A stretch of DNA of 32,171 nucleotides from Sphingobacteriales bacterium UTBCD1 (lineage in GTDB: Bacteria > Bacteroidota > Bacteroidia > Chitinophagales > Chitinophagaceae), in assembly GCA_002066995.1 (NCBI GenBank), contig MWTC01000020.1, forward strand, positions 1 to 32,171. The letters run 5' to 3'. Every line of letters begins with the position of its first letter. Position 1 is the first letter of the stretch. Below the pieces are notes generated by a model. It searched no databases. It was not told the origin of the DNA and saw only the letters and a program-made list of their open reading frames with translations. A program made the position numbers and the translations under genes. Shown one piece after another: positions 8,890-16,212 of the stretch.

Positions 8890-9735
8890 ATGATAAAAAT
8901 AGGAGAAAGAATAGCAATATACTACTACCGGGCAAAATTCAGGATTCTTTCTACCGTGTCCAAAAAGAAAACAGCCGAGATCGCACTGGACCTCTTCAGC
9001 ACTCCCCAGTTCCGTTACAAAAGGTTATTCCCGAAAATATTTGAAGAATCGGAACGGCTGAGTTTCACCATCGGGGGAGAAACCGTTCAGGGATACCGCT
9101 GGAACAAAGGAGGAACAAAGAGGGTGCTGATCGCTCACGGCTTCAATTCATCGGTCGCTGTCTTCGGGCATTATATCCGCCCGCTTATTGATAAAGGTTA
9201 TGAAGTGCTTGCCTTTGATGCTCCGGCACACGGCCGCAGCACCGGCAAACAGATCAACATTCTGTTGTACAAGGAAATGATCCTTTTCATCAACAAAACA
9301 TACGGGCCCGTTCAGTCTTTTATGGGACATTCCTTTGGCGGGCTGGCGCTGAGCCTTGCGCTGGAAGAAATACCGGGCAATCAGAATCTCAGGCTGGCGC
9401 TCATTGCACCGGCAACCGAATCGCTGACGGCCATCAATTTCTTTTTTTCATTCATGGGGTTGAACGGTGAAGTGAGAAAAGAATTTGACCAGAGAATTTA
9501 TTCCATTCAGCACTTACCCTCCGAATGGTATTCGGTAAGCAGGGCTGTGAAAAACCTGAAGGCGGAGATCCTCTGGTGCCATGATGTGAACGACCCCATG
9601 ACTCCCTGGAAAGATGCAGAGAAAGTGAAAGAACAAAACTACCCGAACATAAAATTCATCGTCACTCACGGCCTTGGCCACCGGGGCATTTATAAAGATG
9701 AAAAAATAGCAAAGGCGATCATTGAGTTTCTTTGA
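8890..9735 (+). CDS. Alpha/beta hydrolase
   Basis: 281 residues from the ATG at 8890. The frame is open for 30 more codons upstream, but these overlap the divergent gene and the promoter. The N-terminal helix (MIKIGERIAIYYYRAKFRI) may associate with the membrane. The core is a classic alpha/beta hydrolase: oxyanion strand LIAHGFNSS, FDAPAHGRS, nucleophile elbow GHSFGG (Ser near residue 147), acid in WCHDVNDPMTPW and histidine in THGLGHRGI. It is most similar in plan to esterase/lysophospholipase-like enzymes; the substrate is unknown. It is the last native gene before the genomic island, followed directly by direct-repeat copy 1. Confidence 0.9.
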   Translation: MIKIGERIAIYYYRAKFRILSTVSKKKTAEIALDLFSTPQFRYKRLFPKIFEESERLSFTIGGETVQGYRWNKGGTKRVLIAHGFNSSVAVFGHYIRPLIDKGYEVLAFDAPAHGRSTGKQINILLYKEMILFINKTYGPVQSFMGHSFGGLALSLALEEIPGNQNLRLALIAPATESLTAINFFFSFMGLNGEVRKEFDQRIYSIQHLPSEWYSVSRAVKNLKAEILWCHDVNDPMTPWKDAEKVKEQNYPNIKFIVTHGLGHRGIYKDEKIAKAIIEFL

Positions 9736-9790
9736 GAAAAATCAAAGAAGAAATATCCCGGTTTCTTTACCTATGCGTCCATCCCCGCAA

Positions 9791-9940
9791 GGAAAAAATA
9801 AACGATATATTGACAGGTTGGATTGTACTAATAACAACTGCCTGCCGGCAAATAAATATGAAATGTATAATGTCGGATCGTTGATTTTCAAGAGTGCTTT
9901 CTCTTTGGCTACAACCTATTATATCAAATATTTGAGTGTT
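9791..9940 (+). repeat. Direct repeat, left copy (flanks the island)
   Basis: 150 bp matching 16213-16363 with about seven substitutions and one 1-bp indel. The stretch 9839-9913 is identical to 16262-16336 (75 bp). A weaker match reaches back to about 9767. The similarity stops sharply at GAGTGTT (9934-9940), where the left end motif GTTAGCGGT of the island begins. There is no coding signal: stop codons differ between the copies because of the indel. It contains TGCCGGCA (9839-9849 region) and a TTGT/ACAA inverted pair. Confidence 0.85.
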
Positions 9941-10207
9941 AGCGGTCATGCTATTGGGACAGTGCAACCATTAAACTGACGGTCTAACAATAAACTTTAA
10001 AACAGCAAATTTTGACAACAGGACAACGACATACAGACAACATCACTTAGGGAAAGTTTGGGCTGCCAGTCCGACACTCAAGCCAACGCAGTAAAAAAAT
10101 TAAAACACCCCCACCGCACAAAAAAATTTGAATTTCTATTGCCTACGCTCAAGCAGCACATTTGGGGTTGCCGCCACGCTACAAGCCAACCCATTGGCAA
10201 CCCCAAA
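9938..10207. repeat. Left end structure of the island: GTTAGCGGT end motif, A-tract repeat and 12-bp hairpin
   Basis: The gene-free stretch 9941-10277 holds three signals. GTTAGCGGT at 9938-9946 is the exact reverse complement of 16081-16089. The 16-mer AAAAAATTAAAACACC at 10094-10109 and TTGAATTTC at 10128-10136 both recur inverted at the right end (15971-15986 and 15943-15951). TTTGGGGTTGCC (10161-10172) pairs perfectly with GGCAACCCCAAA (10196-10207) around a 23-nt loop containing CACGCTACAAGCCAACC. No convincing gene lies here, although frames are open. Confidence 0.65.
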
Positions 10208-10265
10208 AGAGCCGCTTCGCCAACGCTATGTTCTGTTTTTCTTAGGGAAAGAACTCAATAAAATT

Positions 10266-10273
10266 TACCTTTG
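10266..10273 (+). promoter_or_regulatory. -7 promoter element of the island operon
   Basis: TACCTTTG matches TAnnTTTG and ends 4 nt before the ATG at 10278, so the first mRNA of the island should be leaderless. No TTG is seen 19-20 nt upstream. The large hairpin at 10161-10207 lies just upstream and would shield the promoter from read-through. Confidence 0.5.
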
Positions 10274-10277
10274 CGAC

Positions 10278-10748
10278 ATGCAAAAAGAAGAGTTACAGAC
10301 AATATCAATATACTTTGACAAACCCAAAACTTTTGAGCCGTCAAACATCAAACCACTTGGTGGAATTGTTGGATTGTATTTCATTTTCAGCAAAAGCATA
10401 TTCATTCAGTATCCATTTGACAAATCCAAGCTGCTTTATATTGGAATGAGTGAGAAAAAAACAAACAGCATCGGGAGCAGATTAACCGGACACTTTGAAG
10501 GCAAATCAAAAAATGTCGGACTGGTGAATTACAGAAAAGTAGAGCCTCTCCTTTTCACCTACTTGAACTATGACATACTGAAACCAAATTGGGATTTCAG
10601 AATTGAAGACCTTGAAAGCTATTTCATTTTGAGCTTTGTTGAGCATTATGGAGTTTACCCGATTTGCAACAACAAAACAGGATTTGAAATTCTGAAAAAC
10701 GATTTGAAACTGAATTTGAAGATTGATTGGAATTATTTTAAAAACTAA
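10278..10748 (+). CDS. GIY-YIG nuclease-like protein
   Basis: 156 residues from the ATG at 10278, chosen because the GIY-YIG fold begins soon after and because TACCTTTG sits 4 nt upstream; the open frame extends 50 codons further into the hairpin region but looks non-coding. Signature elements in order: G-L-Y34, L-L-Y54-I-G-M-S, R68 in GSRLTGHF, acidic residues E110 and E113 in EDLESYF, and N131/N132 in PICNNKTG. These match the catalytic Tyr, Tyr, Arg, Glu and Asn of GIY-YIG nucleases, so it is likely an active DNA-cutting enzyme. It opens the six-gene operon, with 5 nt to the next gene, and is a candidate effector or restriction-related nuclease. Confidence 0.75.
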   Translation: MQKEELQTISIYFDKPKTFEPSNIKPLGGIVGLYFIFSKSIFIQYPFDKSKLLYIGMSEKKTNSIGSRLTGHFEGKSKNVGLVNYRKVEPLLFTYLNYDILKPNWDFRIEDLESYFILSFVEHYGVYPICNNKTGFEILKNDLKLNLKIDWNYFKN

Positions 10749-10753
10749 CCTCA

Positions 10754-10942
10754 ATGGAAAGGAAAATAAAATCAGGAAAGGAAATTTTGGATGACTTCTT
10801 TACAAGCATCAAAGAAATTGAGAATGTAGATAAAGCTCTTGCTGAATCTTTGACAAACTTGTATAAGGATGGCAAACTGACTGACACCAATGTAAAAAAC
10901 AAATTATCAGAACTACGAAGTAAAAATGCCAGTAAGAATTAA
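10754..10942 (+). CDS. Small helical protein, probable partner of the SMC-like ATPase
   Basis: 62 residues, highly charged, predicted almost entirely helical (KSGKEILDDFFTSIKEIENV, then KALAESLTNLYKDGKLTDTNVKNKLSELRSK). I recognise no family. It starts 5 nt after the GIY-YIG stop, and its 3' end overlaps the ATPase start by 17 nt, which argues for translational coupling and a fixed ratio with the ATPase. Its position resembles the small middle subunits of SMC-like defence systems, but its size is below that of known LmuC proteins. Function is inferred from position only. Confidence 0.7.
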   Translation: MERKIKSGKEILDDFFTSIKEIENVDKALAESLTNLYKDGKLTDTNVKNKLSELRSKNASKN

Positions 10943-13352
10943 AAAACTATCAATCACAGGACTTCGTGGAGTTCAAAAGACAATGGAGCTTCTATTGTCT
11001 GAAAAGTCAATCCTGATGTATGGAGATAACGGCACAGGAAAGAGTAGCATTTCAGATTCATTGGAGTGGTTCTTCAATGATTCGGTTCTTCATTTATCAA
11101 GTTCAGAGATTGACCTGAAAGAAGCTTTGCGAAACGCAAACCTTACAGAAGCTGATGCCTCTTCCGTTGAAATTGAATTCACAAAGTCAGCTATTAACTC
11201 AAACAGAACTCTCACCAGCAAAAAAGGAAAACTAAATGCTGACTATTCAAACAAGTCAACTGACTTTTCTGATTACCTAAATAAATCTAAAAGCGAGAAT
11301 CTGGTTTTAAGGTATCAGTTCCTCACAGATTTTATTGACAAAACCAAAGGTGATAAACTGAAAAGTTTATCCGACATTATTGGTTATGCGGAGGTGAACA
11401 AAGCAAAAGAGGTTTTGAAAAAATCTTTCAATGCTTTGAAAACTGAAATAAAAAGTCAGAACTATGAAACGCTTATCAACAACGAAAAGAAAATTTTGAT
11501 TGGAAAAATAAATGCAGCAGTCAGCGAAGAAAAAGATTTGCTCAAAAAAATAAATGAGATAATTCTTCCTTTGAAATTAGGAGTTGAGGTAAAATCTATT
11601 CCTGACATTGATAAGGTTCTGCAATTGCTTCAAGCGCCAGCAAACACAAAAGCCCTGAACGAATTGCGTTTCATTGAAACATGCCAGTCAACACTTACAA
11701 CTTTAAAAAGTGAAACTGAACTTCTGCATAAAGAATATGAAAAATATTTTTCCGAGTTCAAGATAATTGCTGACGATGTTCAAAGTATTATGCAATTGTT
11801 CTTTGCTGAATTGTTGAAAGCTGGAAGCACAGTTATAGAAAAGAAATATCACAAAGATGAAACTTGTCCGCTTTGCTTACAGCCAAAATCAAAAGAAGAT
11901 TTGTTGGTTGAGATTCAAAACCGTTTAAAACAAATTGAAGAATCAGCCAAGAAGAAGGCCGCTTTTGATGCTGCAAAGCAAACCGTAATCAAACTTGCTT
12001 CCGAAAGAATTAAGCGACTTGAGGTTTTACGGGCTGATGTTCATTACAACGAAAAGTCAAACGAACAAATCAAAAAGGTAGTTGACAGTTTTGTTGTGAA
12101 ACTTACTGACTACGAGAAAAACGGAAATGAGAAAGTAACCTCTGGCAATATGATTTCCGAAGCAAAAAATTTAAACTTCTCAGATGATGATTTTGAAATT
12201 CTGTCAACAGTGGCTTCAAGAGTTACAGCGATTCATGAACAATTAAAAAAGGATAACAAGGCAATTCTGTTTTCAAATATCACATCTGCAAAGGATGCTT
12301 TCTTGCGAATCAAATATTTTGAGAAAGAAAAAGAAGTGATTGAGAAACAGAAAACATCAATGGAGATTATCTACAATGAGTTTGTAAAGAAGCAAAAAGA
12401 AGGACTTGAAAATTTCATTGCTAAAGTTTCAGGACAGATAAATGAATATTACCAGTTTATGAATCCTGGAGAACAATTTCAGGAGTTAAGAATTGTAACG
12501 ATTGGGGAAGACGATGAACTAAATGGAATTACCATTGAATACAAGTATAATGGCAATTGGGTTTCTCCACCGCAGAAATATTTCAGCGAATCTCACTTGA
12601 ACTGTTTTGGCTTGGCTTTCTTTCTTGCTTCTGTGAAGGAATTTAACCATGAAAATGAGTTTTTGCTTTTGGATGATGTAATTTCAAGTTTTGATACAAC
12701 TCACCGTAAAAAATTTGCTGACCTATTAGTTGAAAAGTTTTCTGACTATCAGATTGTTTTGCTTACTCACGAATGCGAATGGTATCAGTATATGAGTCAA
12801 CTGGCAAAACGCAAAGGATGGCTCATCAAAGAAATTAAATGGAGTGATGCAGATGGAACTCATATTGATGCAGAGCCAAGTGAGTTGAGAGAACAGATTG
12901 AAGATGACTTAGCGAATGGAAATGTTTCCAAGTTAGGTAATCCTATGAGGATTTATCTTGAAGGCACTTTAAAAGAGATTGCTGAAAACCTTGAAGTCAA
13001 AGTATCTTTTAGATATAACGATGCAAACGAAAAACGAATGGCTGACGAGTTGCTCAATGAATTGAAGTCAAGAATCAACGACAAAAGCAACGATTTGAAA
13101 GCACAAATGCCAGTGATTGACAGAGTAGCGAACTCAAATATTTTAGGAAATCTGCTTTCTCACAATAATCCGTTTTCACCGAAATTAGGAGACCTAAAAG
13201 CATTTTGGGCTGACTTTGTTAAAATGGAAAAATTATTTTTTTGCCAAGATGCAGCTTGCAAAAAGCCAATTGTGTCATTGAAAAATTTTGACACGGTTGC
13301 TAAGAAAGTGAGATGCAGCTGCGACAAAATAAAATACGATTGGAAAAAGTAA
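10926..13352 (+). CDS. SMC/Rad50-like AAA ATPase with zinc hook and C-terminal HEPN-like domain
   Basis: 808 residues. Walker A is GDNGTGKSS (33-41), after the RecF/SMC-like opening KKLSITGLRGVQ. A long charged coiled coil is broken by a Rad50-type zinc hook CPLC (C314, C317). Ahead of Walker B is an ABC-signature-like region (YFSESHLNCFGLAFFLA). Walker B is FLLLDDVISSFD (D583, D584), with the switch histidine in LTHE (H615). Beyond the ATPase lie about 170 extra residues: R675-IYL-E679, GNLLSH746NN, and cysteines C773, C778, C797 and C799. The Arg-x3-Glu...His order resembles the HEPN-type anticodon nuclease of PrrC/RloC, and the cysteines could form a zinc ribbon. It probably senses DNA ends or phage intermediates and triggers a nuclease. 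It sits between the small protein and the KTSC gene. Confidence 0.85.
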   Translation: MPVRIKKLSITGLRGVQKTMELLLSEKSILMYGDNGTGKSSISDSLEWFFNDSVLHLSSSEIDLKEALRNANLTEADASSVEIEFTKSAINSNRTLTSKKGKLNADYSNKSTDFSDYLNKSKSENLVLRYQFLTDFIDKTKGDKLKSLSDIIGYAEVNKAKEVLKKSFNALKTEIKSQNYETLINNEKKILIGKINAAVSEEKDLLKKINEIILPLKLGVEVKSIPDIDKVLQLLQAPANTKALNELRFIETCQSTLTTLKSETELLHKEYEKYFSEFKIIADDVQSIMQLFFAELLKAGSTVIEKKYHKDETCPLCLQPKSKEDLLVEIQNRLKQIEESAKKKAAFDAAKQTVIKLASERIKRLEVLRADVHYNEKSNEQIKKVVDSFVVKLTDYEKNGNEKVTSGNMISEAKNLNFSDDDFEILSTVASRVTAIHEQLKKDNKAILFSNITSAKDAFLRIKYFEKEKEVIEKQKTSMEIIYNEFVKKQKEGLENFIAKVSGQINEYYQFMNPGEQFQELRIVTIGEDDELNGITIEYKYNGNWVSPPQKYFSESHLNCFGLAFFLASVKEFNHENEFLLLDDVISSFDTTHRKKFADLLVEKFSDYQIVLLTHECEWYQYMSQLAKRKGWLIKEIKWSDADGTHIDAEPSELREQIEDDLANGNVSKLGNPMRIYLEGTLKEIAENLEVKVSFRYNDANEKRMADELLNELKSRINDKSNDLKAQMPVIDRVANSNILGNLLSHNNPFSPKLGDLKAFWADFVKMEKLFFCQDAACKKPIVSLKNFDTVAKKVRCSCDKIKYDWKK

Positions 13353-13362
13353 AATCAACAAT

Positions 13363-13593
13363 ATGGAACGATATAAAAATTTAGGCGGTGATTCAGGAGT
13401 TGCTGGTTATGAAATCGGAGTTGACTTCATAAAGGTTCAATTTACAACTGGTTCAATCTATTTATACACATACAGCAGTGCTGGAAGTGGGAACATTGAA
13501 ACTATGAAAGAGTTGGCACTGAAAGGGGAAGGCTTGAACAGTTTTATTGGTAGAACCGTGAGAAATAAGTATGCCTCTATCTTGAGGAAGTAA
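13363..13593 (+). CDS. KTSC-domain protein
   Basis: 76 residues. The pattern SGVAGYEIGVDFIKVQFTTGSIYLYTY, then a small helix and FIGRTVRNKYASILRK, matches the KTSC domain: a compact beta-rich fold defined by conserved Lys, Thr, Ser and Cys, here with the C-terminal RxxYxxI block and without an obvious Cys. KTSC domains occur alone or fused to DNA-metabolism proteins such as lysyl-tRNA synthetase-like or nuclease partners, and their role is poorly known. It starts 10 nt after the ATPase stop and 51 nt before the methyltransferase, so it belongs to the same operon. It may be an adaptor or nucleic-acid-binding subunit; that is inference. Confidence 0.7.
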   Translation: MERYKNLGGDSGVAGYEIGVDFIKVQFTTGSIYLYTYSSAGSGNIETMKELALKGEGLNSFIGRTVRNKYASILRK

Positions 13594-13644
13594 AAGAAAT
13601 TTAACTCTGGCTAATCATTATCTTTAACAATTAACTGACAAGAA

Positions 13645-14754
13645 ATGTTATTTGAAGAATACACATATTTCAATCATAAGTTCCCCGACCCACAATATTT
13701 GGGTGCGAAGCACACTCACCTTGCTTGGATAAAAAAGTTTATTCCTGACAATGTGAAAACTGCTATTGACGCTTTTGCAGGTTCACAATCGGTTGCGTTT
13801 CTTTTCAAGCAACTTGGTTTTAAAACAATCACAAACGACTTTTTAAATTTCAATCATCAAATCGGTTTGGCATTGATTGAGAACAACGGAATCAAATTAA
13901 CAGAACATGATATAAAATTGCTTTTGCAACCTTCAAAATGCAAAAACGATTTTCATCTTATAGAAAAAATTTACACTAATGTTTTCTTTGAGAAATCGGA
14001 AGCGGAATTTTTAGACAATTTCAGAGCAAACATTCCTTTGTTGAGCAACTCATACAAACAAGCACTTGCATATACGGTTATCAATCGAAGCATGACAAGG
14101 AAAGTTACTATGGGACATTTCGGACATACGCAAGCATTGCGTTACGCAAGTGACCCCGAAAGAATCAGGCGTAACAGAAGTTTAGTGAGACCACTGAAAG
14201 AAATTTTTGAGGACTTGTTACCGAAATACAACACTGCTGTGTTTGACAACAGGCAAGAGAACCGCAGCTACAACAAAAACATTTTGGAGTTGTTGCCAAC
14301 GCTTGACAACATTGACTTAGCATATTTTGACCCCCCGTATTGCGACAGTCATGCTGACTATCAAAGTTTTTATCACTTGCTTGAAACATATACAGAGTAT
14401 TGGCAGGACAAACAATTCATAAACGGAATCAAACGCTATGAACCGCAACGGTTCAGTGGCTTTGACAAGAAGCGAGATGTGATTGCTTCGTTTGAAAAAC
14501 TTTTTGTGCAAGCTGAAGAAATTCCTGTTTGGTTAATCAGTTACAACAATCGCAGTTATCCGAGTGTGGAAGATTTTGAAAAATTACTTTCAAAATATCG
14601 TCAAGTAAAGATTGAAACGAAAACATATCACAACGGCAGAGGTGGAAAAGGAAGTGTTGCAGGAAGTCAGGAAATTCTTTTCGTTTGCAATCCGAAGAAA
14701 AAACATTTTATATCCGCCAACCAACCAGAGCAGTTAACAAATGAAAGAATTTAA
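13645..14754 (+). CDS. D12-class N6-adenine DNA methyltransferase
   Basis: 369 residues. This SAM-dependent enzyme methylates adenine in DNA, protecting the host against the cognate nuclease. The SAM-binding motif is DAFAGSQSVAFLF (residues 42-54), variant of FxGxGxx. The catalytic motif is DPPY (D229-Y232), and the N-terminal PQYLGAKHTHLAWI block resembles the usual start of D12 enzymes (here LG.K). A target-recognition insert lies between them (about 80-215). The end overlaps the next gene by 14 nt, so methylase and nuclease are coupled, with the methylase made first. A TATCTTTA at 13619-13626 may give it its own weak promoter. The recognition sequence cannot be told. Confidence 0.9.
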   Translation: MLFEEYTYFNHKFPDPQYLGAKHTHLAWIKKFIPDNVKTAIDAFAGSQSVAFLFKQLGFKTITNDFLNFNHQIGLALIENNGIKLTEHDIKLLLQPSKCKNDFHLIEKIYTNVFFEKSEAEFLDNFRANIPLLSNSYKQALAYTVINRSMTRKVTMGHFGHTQALRYASDPERIRRNRSLVRPLKEIFEDLLPKYNTAVFDNRQENRSYNKNILELLPTLDNIDLAYFDPPYCDSHADYQSFYHLLETYTEYWQDKQFINGIKRYEPQRFSGFDKKRDVIASFEKLFVQAEEIPVWLISYNNRSYPSVEDFEKLLSKYRQVKIETKTYHNGRGGKGSVAGSQEILFVCNPKKKHFISANQPEQLTNERI

Positions 14755-15847
14755 ATATTGGGAAGACCGTCACAAAGACGAAAAGTTAGAAGAGTTCAGC
14801 AGCGATGCAAGAGGTTTGCTTTGGCTGAAAACAAAATCAATTATCCGAAAAGAATTAGTTGAGGACTTCACAACCAAGAACAAAATCATTCTCAAAGAAA
14901 CTGCTTTAGGAAAACAGTTTGTAGAATTGTTCAATCTCTTTTCAAATGATCTTGCAAAGTATTCAGCAATGCTTGATGAATATATCAGAGAGAAAAACAA
15001 AGAAGTGCTCGTAGCACTTGATACAGAGAAATTAGTTTCAGAACTATACAAACTCAAAAACTTTGACTGGGGAGGCGATTATCAGAATTCTCTTGATAAA
15101 TATTTGGTGAGTCGTTATGTAAAAGTTCATCAATCATACGAAACATTGATTGCAAAATTTCAAACTGAAATAAATGCAGCCGTTCAAGGTTATGTTCTCA
15201 ATAGTTGGTATAATCATTGGAGCAGCATTTTGATTGAGCACATTTTCAAATCTCATCCATCCGTTTTACCGACCGTTGGGCAAATCAAAAGCGTTGATTT
15301 TTTCATTGGTAATGTTCCGTTTGATTTGAAAGTAACATATCTGCCTGCTGAATACATTAAGTTTAAGCGAAAAGAAAAAGGTTTGCCAGTTGAACTTACT
15401 CACTTAAAAAGCAAAGCGAAAGAGGCAGGAATTACATTTGACAAAGAAGCAAGTGCCACAGACATCATTTACGAGATTTCAGAAAAAATGAATGATAAGA
15501 ATGATGTTTTCTGCAAAGGCGTTTTGAAAACTTTGAAGGATGAAAAGCTGCAAATACTGAAAGAGGTTCAAACCAATCCGAAAATTCTTGCGAAATGGCT
15601 TTACGAAAATCAAGGTGAAATGCGTTTCGGCTCTGAGAACAGATTGTTTCTTGTGCTGGTTGACACTGATGACTTCAACAGTTCATGGAAGCTAAAAAGA
15701 AATTTGGATTTGTTGAAGCCAACAATTCTCAAGTATCTGGACAATTTCAAAAGCAAAAAACTTACTGACTTGAAAGTTGATTTTACTTACAAAGGCAAGA
15801 CAGGGATTTTCACCGCATTGACAGACATCATATTCGTAGTAAAATGA
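14741..15847 (+). CDS. Probable type II restriction endonuclease, PD-(D/E)XK fold
   Basis: 368 residues, no named family recognised. The N-terminal half is helical (NTD to about 140). A candidate PD-(D/E)XK site follows: E166 in SSILIEHIF, D186 in KSVDFFIG, and D195-x-K197 in VPFDLKVT. This gives the order E...D-x8-D-x-K that is typical of restriction enzymes. It directly follows the adenine methyltransferase with a 14-nt overlap, the standard layout of a type II restriction-modification pair. The codon use is as AT-rich as the other island genes. It ends 13 bp before a large hairpin with a T-run that likely terminates the operon. The endonuclease call is from context plus the motif. Confidence 0.75.
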   Translation: MKEFKYWEDRHKDEKLEEFSSDARGLLWLKTKSIIRKELVEDFTTKNKIILKETALGKQFVELFNLFSNDLAKYSAMLDEYIREKNKEVLVALDTEKLVSELYKLKNFDWGGDYQNSLDKYLVSRYVKVHQSYETLIAKFQTEINAAVQGYVLNSWYNHWSSILIEHIFKSHPSVLPTVGQIKSVDFFIGNVPFDLKVTYLPAEYIKFKRKEKGLPVELTHLKSKAKEAGITFDKEASATDIIYEISEKMNDKNDVFCKGVLKTLKDEKLQILKEVQTNPKILAKWLYENQGEMRFGSENRLFLVLVDTDDFNSSWKLKRNLDLLKPTILKYLDNFKSKKLTDLKVDFTYKGKTGIFTALTDIIFVVK

Positions 15848-15860
15848 AAATCCACCCACA

Positions 15861-15927
15861 AAAAAATACACTCTTAAAAGCCGCTAAAGCCAACGCTACA
15901 ACCAAAGCTTTTAAGAGAGTATTTTTT
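15861..15927 (+). terminator. Long hairpin terminator at the end of the island operon
   Basis: AAAAAATAC (15861-15869), one mismatched A, and CTCTTAAAAGC (15871-15881) pair with GCTTTTAAGAG (15907-15917), a mismatched A and GTATTTTTT (15919-15927), giving about 20 paired bases around a 25-nt loop, followed by a T-run. The loop contains GCCAACGCTACAACC, similar to the loop of the left-end hairpin. It starts 13 nt after the restriction enzyme stop. Confidence 0.75.
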
Positions 15928-15942
15928 TCTCCAGCCCAAGAA

Positions 15943-16089
15943 GAAATTCAATCTTTTTTCCCCACCCTTCGGTGTTTTAATTTTTTCCCAACCGCACAAC
16001 CCACGACAGACAAGCAATCGGACAGTTTATTGCAGACCTTACTTGGACAATGCAACCTAACACAGACAAAAGAAGCACGAACCGCTAAC
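15943..16089. repeat. Right end structure of the island: inverted copies of the left-end motifs
   Basis: GAAATTCAA (15943-15951) and GGTGTTTTAATTTTTT (15971-15986) are the reverse complements of TTGAATTTC and the 16-mer at the left end. ACCGCTAAC (16081-16089) is the reverse complement of the left end motif. TTGGACAATGCAACC near 16043-16057 also resembles TTGGGACAGTGCAACC at 9955-9970 in direct orientation. The open frame 15844-16095 spans this structure but has no protein-like composition. Together with the left end this resembles imperfect terminal inverted repeats. Confidence 0.6.
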
Positions 16090-16100
16090 ATATAAGGCTT

Positions 16101-16130
16101 AAACGAAGTGCCGCGCAGTTCTCTTCGTTT
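16101..16130. repeat. Hairpin between the island end and direct-repeat copy 2
   Basis: AAACGAAG (16101-16108) pairs perfectly with CTTCGTTT (16123-16130) around a 14-nt loop. A second small palindrome, TTCGTG-TTT-CACGAA, lies at 16161-16175. Neither has a T-run. Their function is unknown. Confidence 0.5.
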
Positions 16131-16212
16131 GCTGTCAACAGGATTGTTCCCTCGCCCGGATTCGTGTTTCACGAACCATTTTTTATTTACCAATCTGTGC
16201 TATCCAGCCAAA

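Noticed and set aside
9722-9979. An 85-codon frame over direct-repeat copy 1
   Set aside because: The corresponding frame is broken in copy 2 by the 1-bp indel and stop codons, so the repeat is not conserved as coding.
10058-10277. Open frames upstream of the GIY-YIG start, including a 50-codon extension of that gene
   Set aside because: They run through the hairpin and A-tract repeats, and the promoter TACCTTTG ends 4 nt before the ATG at 10278, which sets the start.
9938-16089. Integron attC-type recombination sites at the GTTAGCGGT/ACCGCTAAC motifs
   Set aside because: The motif does not fit GTTRRRY/RYYYAAC at the sixth base, and no integron integrase is seen.
15844-16095. An 83-codon open frame after the restriction enzyme, overlapping it by 4 nt
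   Set aside because: It spans the long terminator hairpin and the inverted end repeats; its composition follows the repeat sequence and shows no protein-like pattern.
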